64,000 nucleotides of DNA. It comes from Heliomarina sp018223035 (lineage in GTDB: Bacteria; Pseudomonadota; Alphaproteobacteria; Rhodobacterales; Rhodobacteraceae). Where the stretch lies: positions 310,001-374,000 of the forward strand of contig JAAEZD010000003.1 in the NCBI GenBank assembly GCA_018223035.1, given 5' to 3'. The notes under the pieces were generated by a model that saw only the letters and a list, made by a program, of their open reading frames with translations, was not told where the DNA came from and did not search any database. The position numbers and the translations under genes were made by a program. This document shows, piece after piece, positions 60,712-64,000 of the stretch (its first letter is position 1; every line of letters starts with the position of its first letter).

Positions 60712-61845
60712 TCAGAACTTGAAGCGGGCACCTGCGAAAAGGGCGGTCACGTCCTCGAAACTGGTCGTGCCCGCGTCTTCCATTGCGTAACGCCGCAAAA
60801 GCAAGAATGTTTCAATGCCGTAGCGGTCGATGTCCTGAACCACGGCAACTCCGACTGAATGCGACTCGGAATTGGTGAATAGCAGATCCCGCCCGGCATA
60901 ATAATCGACGGAAAGGCGTGTTTCGCCCAAGGCGAACCAGTCTTGCCGGTACCCAAGCTTGATGTAGTCGTAAGACCCTGCCGAGCCCCGCTGCTGTGCG
61001 CCGGTGGCCAGCGTCACGCTGATACCCGAAGGTTTATGCCAGGCCGATGCCGAGGCGAGTAGCGCTTCGGATACTGCGCCGGTCGGTGTCTCGATCCGCC
61101 CATAGCCCACCGCGACCCTGGTTTCGATATCGCCAAAGGCACCGCTGTAGCGGACTGAAAAGTCGCTGTAGGTGTTGTCGTCGTTTGGATTTACGACCTC
61201 TTTGCCAAGCGCCGCACCGATGCTGAAGCCCCGATATTCGGGAGTGTCATAGCGTATCCGCAGCCGCCGCCCGCCGTCAAAGTTCCGAAACACGCCGGAT
61301 ACGATGATAGGGGTCAAGGCGCCGGACTGGTCGCGAAAGCTGAACCCGCCACCTGCGCCGCTGACAAAGGAATAGGCCGCAAGGCTGGTGCCGGAAAAGT
61401 CGATCTCGGCAACTCCATCTGTGGCCATGCTGCCCTGTCCGATTGCGTAATGCCCCAGCGGACCTTGATATTTCAGCTCGAGAAACCGCAGGGTCCGCCG
61501 TCCGAAAATGGAATCCGTCGGAACGCTGGTCTGGCCGATCTGCGATGAACCTCGCGTGCCTAACGCGGTCTCAAAGGTAAAGCTGACGATACCGGTCCCG
61601 ATGTCGCGCTCGCCGACAATGCCGATACGGGTGCCGGAATTTCCATTGTCCACAAGGGCCTGATCGGTTTCGAACCCGTCATCGACCGACATGAACCCGC
61701 CAGAAATCTGTCCGTAGATTGTCCAGTTTACACCGAACGGTCCGTCGAACTCATTCCACCCTTGCAACGACTGGGCGCAGGCCGGGCCATCCATTGCGAG
61801 ACCCGCAAAAGCCAGAACCTTCCAGATACCGGATCGGTCGAACAT
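60712..61845 (-). CDS. Outer-membrane porin
   Basis: 377-residue beta-barrel protein. The signal peptide ends near GPACAQS. The mature part alternates polar and hydrophobic residues in about 16 strands, typical of alphaproteobacterial porins (NWTIYGQISGGFMSVDDGF, SGTRIGIVGERDIGTGIVSFTFE), and it ends in phenylalanine (RFKF), the outer-membrane assembly signal. It should let small solutes through the outer membrane. GAGGGGG lies upstream of the ATG. It is convergent with folC and followed by nothing on its strand. Confidence 0.88.
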   Translation of the reverse strand: MFDRSGIWKVLAFAGLAMDGPACAQSLQGWNEFDGPFGVNWTIYGQISGGFMSVDDGFETDQALVDNGNSGTRIGIVGERDIGTGIVSFTFETALGTRGSSQIGQTSVPTDSIFGRRTLRFLELKYQGPLGHYAIGQGSMATDGVAEIDFSGTSLAAYSFVSGAGGGFSFRDQSGALTPIIVSGVFRNFDGGRRLRIRYDTPEYRGFSIGAALGKEVVNPNDDNTYSDFSVRYSGAFGDIETRVAVGYGRIETPTGAVSEALLASASAWHKPSGISVTLATGAQQRGSAGSYDYIKLGYRQDWFALGETRLSVDYYAGRDLLFTNSESHSVGVAVVQDIDRYGIETFLLLRRYAMEDAGTTSFEDVTALFAGARFKF

Positions 61846-61944
61846 ACTGCCGCCCCCTCACGCGGGTGCCCCGCCGGACGGGGTGACAACTTTGAGTGGT
61901 GCGCCGAATATACATACCACCGCGATAAGGGTGAATACGCCGGA

Positions 61945-63003
61945 TCAGCGTGCCCAGTCTTCGGCCTGCATTTCGCGCAGTCGCGAGGCGGTTCGCTCGA
62001 ATTCGAACTTTCCTTCGCCTTCGAGGTACAGCCATTCGGGCTTTGCCGCTGCCGATGCCACCAACCGCACCCGTGCTTCGTAAAGAGCGTCGATCAGGGT
62101 TACAAAGCGCTTGGCCTCGTTGAAATTGGATCGCGACAGGGTGGGAATGTTTTCCAGCACCAGCACCCGGACCGCCTCGGCGATGGCAAGGTAATCCGCC
62201 GGTCCAAGCTGTTTGCCGCAAAGGTCGTAAAAGCTGGCCCGCGCCACGCCGTTGCGAAAGGCGGGCAGGGTGACTTCACGTTTCTGCACGATAAGGGTCA
62301 GCGGCTCCGCCGGTCCGCCTGTCAGATCCTCCCATACTGCCTGAATCGCGGCGCGGCTTTCGGCGTTGATGGGCGAGAAATATACCTGCGAGCCTTGCAG
62401 CCTGTCCTGGCGGTAATCGCGCGGGCTGGCCAGTTCCTTGACGACCATCTTGTCCTTGATGATCTCGATGAAGGGCAGGAAGAGCTGCCGGTTCAGCCCG
62501 TTCTTGTAGAGATCGTCCGGCACCCGGTTTGATGTCGTGACGACAACGACACCCCTGTCGAAAAGCGCTTCGAACAGCCGCCCCACGATCATCGCGTCGG
62601 TGATGTCGGTGATCTGCATTTCGTCAAAGGCCAGCACGCGGGTCGATTCCACCACCTTGGCGACCACGGGTTTCAGCGCGTCCTCGGTGTTGGCCTTGCG
62701 GGCATCGTGCATCCCGGCGTGGATTTCCTGCATGAAGGCATGGAAATGCACCCGCCGCGCGGGGATGTCGTCAAGGCTTTCAACGAAAAGATCCATCAGC
62801 ATGGACTTGCCGCGCCCGACGCCGCCCCAGAGGTACAACCCCTTCGGCGGTTCCGGCGCCTTGCGGAAAAGACCACGCTTGGCGGGCTGATCCAGAGCCT
62901 CCCGGATACGTTCGAATTCCTCCAGAACGCCCTCTTGTCCAGCGTCTGCCTGCAACTCGCCAGCTTTTACGCGGGCATCGTAGATTTCTTTGATGCTGCT
63001 CAT
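61945..63003 (-). CDS. zapE: Cell division ATPase ZapE (AFG1 family)
   Basis: 352-residue AAA+ ATPase of the ZapE/AFG1 family, which associates with the Z-ring at constriction. Walker A is LWGGVGRGKSMLMDLF (about 54-69), Walker B VLAFDEMQITD, and sensor/arginine region VVVTTSNRVPDDLYKNGLNRQLFLPFI. The start at 63003 follows an unremarkable leader. It lies between the porin and the rightward MFS gene. Confidence 0.95.
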   Translation of the reverse strand: MSSIKEIYDARVKAGELQADAGQEGVLEEFERIREALDQPAKRGLFRKAPEPPKGLYLWGGVGRGKSMLMDLFVESLDDIPARRVHFHAFMQEIHAGMHDARKANTEDALKPVVAKVVESTRVLAFDEMQITDITDAMIVGRLFEALFDRGVVVVTTSNRVPDDLYKNGLNRQLFLPFIEIIKDKMVVKELASPRDYRQDRLQGSQVYFSPINAESRAAIQAVWEDLTGGPAEPLTLIVQKREVTLPAFRNGVARASFYDLCGKQLGPADYLAIAEAVRVLVLENIPTLSRSNFNEAKRFVTLIDALYEARVRLVASAAAKPEWLYLEGEGKFEFERTASRLREMQAEDWAR

Positions 63004-63162
63004 GCCCCGCGTTTATAGGGCGCGCATGCGGTTGGAAAGAGTCAAGCGGGCCTGCGGCTTACCGATTGATCCGTCACGGTGATGAACAATGCAACAATTT
63101 CTGAATTGATGTTCCGCGCGTCATGGCTAAAAACGGTGCTTGTCCGGCAGAAAGAACCCGCC

Positions 63163-64000
63163 ATGCCCCGATCCGCCCCTCTTTTTACGCCGGTCCTCAT
63201 CACCGGCTGTCTGATCATCCTGCTTAGCTTTGCGGTCAGATCGTCTTTCGGCGTGTTCCAGATTCCGATTGCCGAGGAATTCGGCTGGCTGCGAACTGAA
63301 TTCTCGCTGGCCATCGCGATCCAGAACCTCGCCTGGGGTATAGGACAGCCGATTTTTGGCGCTATCGCGGAAAAAATCGGGGACCGCAAGGCGATCCTGA
63401 TCGGCGCGCTGATCTATGCGGCCGGTATGGTTCTGTCGGCGGGATCGACCTCGCCGATCGAGCATCAGCTTTATGCATGGCTGGTCGGGTTTGGCGTAGC
63501 TGGCACCGGTTTTGGCGTGATCCTTGCAGTCGTTGGTCGCGCCGCTTCTGATGAGAATCGCTCCATGTCGCTGGCCATTGTTTCGGCGGCGGGCAGCGGT
63601 GGCCAGATCGTCGGTGCGCCCTTAGCGGAGTGGATGCTCGGGTTCCTGACCTGGCAAAGCACCTTCCTCGTCTTTGCCGCGGTCATGGTCGCATCGATCC
63701 TGTTTTTGCCCTTCATGCGGGCACCGGTCAGCGCCGGAAAGGCCGAGCTGGAAGAGAGCATGGGCACAGTGGTCCTGCGCGCCTTTCGCGATCCGTCTTT
63801 CGCGATGATCTTTATGGGTTTCTTTTCCTGTGGCTACCAGCTTGGCTTTGTCACCGCCCATTTCCCTGCCTTTGTGACCGAGCTGTGCGGCCCAATCCTG
63901 CCGGGTGGAGTGCTCCATTCGGTCGGGATCACCACGACCTCGGCGCTGGGCGCGGTGTCGCTGTCGATGATCGGGGCGGCTAATGTCGCGGGGACGCTGC
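63163..64000 (+). CDS. Major facilitator superfamily transporter (3' end outside window)
   Basis: First 279 residues of an MFS permease. Hydrophobic helices run throughout (FTPVLITGCLIILLSFAVRSSFGVF, then IQNLAWGIGQPIFG), with the loop EKIGDRKAILIGAL matching the MFS GxxxDRxGRR motif after helix 2. It is similar to OFA/monocarboxylate-type symporters, but the substrate is unknown. The C-terminal half lies beyond the right edge. Confidence 0.88.
   Translation, partial: MPRSAPLFTPVLITGCLIILLSFAVRSSFGVFQIPIAEEFGWLRTEFSLAIAIQNLAWGIGQPIFGAIAEKIGDRKAILIGALIYAAGMVLSAGSTSPIEHQLYAWLVGFGVAGTGFGVILAVVGRAASDENRSMSLAIVSAAGSGGQIVGAPLAEWMLGFLTWQSTFLVFAAVMVASILFLPFMRAPVSAGKAELEESMGTVVLRAFRDPSFAMIFMGFFSCGYQLGFVTAHFPAFVTELCGPILPGGVLHSVGITTTSALGAVSLSMIGAANVAGTL

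Noticed and set aside
1..64000. CRISPR arrays, insertion sequences, prophage genes
   Set aside because: I looked for regularly spaced repeats, transposase or integrase motifs and phage structural genes and saw none.

Overview
The window looks like core chromosome of an alphaproteobacterium of the Rhodobacteraceae, most likely the marine Roseobacter group. It is GC-rich. Supporting signs are a complete sox thiosulfate-oxidation operon, a dispersed leuC/leuD/leuB arrangement, VPLPA-CTERM proteins, and several uncharacterised proteins of a type I associate with Rhodobacteraceae (for example a DUF6478-like protein). The genus cannot be fixed from sequence alone. I see no phage, insertion sequence, CRISPR array or plasmid function. 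Both ends cut a gene: glcF at the left and an MFS transporter at the right.

Layout. 1-3.5 kb: glcDEF glycolate oxidase, leftward. 3.6-7.2 kb: a DUF599 membrane protein, a small exported protein, rsfS-rlmH (ribosome silencing and 23S rRNA methylation) and an MscS-type channel. 7.5-18.3 kb: leucine biosynthesis (leuC, leuD, leuB) interleaved with two VPLPA-CTERM surface proteins (one a von Willebrand A protein), an HdeD-like protein, a membrane protein with a secreted endonuclease/exonuclease/phosphatase, and a divergent LysR/epimerase pair. 18.3-22.2 kb: an EamA transporter, tRNA-Pro(CGG), a 680-base gene-poor stretch and an orphan CHASE-PAS histidine kinase.

22.3-32.9 kb: the sulfur-oxidation locus. 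Leftward it reads soxV-W-X-Y-Z-A-B-C-D, followed by an exported DUF302 protein and an exported DsrE-like protein. Rightward it reads soxR and a YeeE/YedE (TsuA-like) sulfur transporter. SoxR is an ArsR-type repressor with two cysteines placed as in persulfide sensors. Two exact ATTC-N8-GAAT sites, upstream of soxX and soxB, and a variant site in the soxV/soxR divergent region probably form its operators. Electrons from SoxXA, SoxYZ, SoxB and SoxCD go to cytochrome c, while SoxV/SoxW supply reductant to the periplasm.

32.9-45.1 kb: cbpA/cbpM, a phasin-like protein, a kinase/P-loop fusion, a DoxX protein, a META-domain protein, and an oligopeptide ABC operon (substrate-binding protein, DppB, a fused DppC-DppD, DppF) with a DUF1028 protein and a GntR/FCD regulator. 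Three copies of a near-palindrome ATTTATCATGATAAAT lie in the intergenic regions of this cluster. 45.1-54.2 kb: gpmI-envC-ctpA, an OYE-family oxidoreductase, uncharacterised proteins, a lipoprotein and ilvD. 54.4-64 kb: a large ABC-exporter-like protein whose nucleotide-binding motifs are all degenerate and which ends in a cyclic-nucleotide-binding domain, overlapped by a CPBP intramembrane protease gene, then accD-folC, a porin, zapE and an MFS transporter.

The observations most worth following are the pseudo-ATPase ABC/CPBP pair, the SoxR operators and exported DsrE/DUF302 proteins of the sox locus, the GntR operators, and a dispersed intergenic repeat (two clear copies and one divergent copy).
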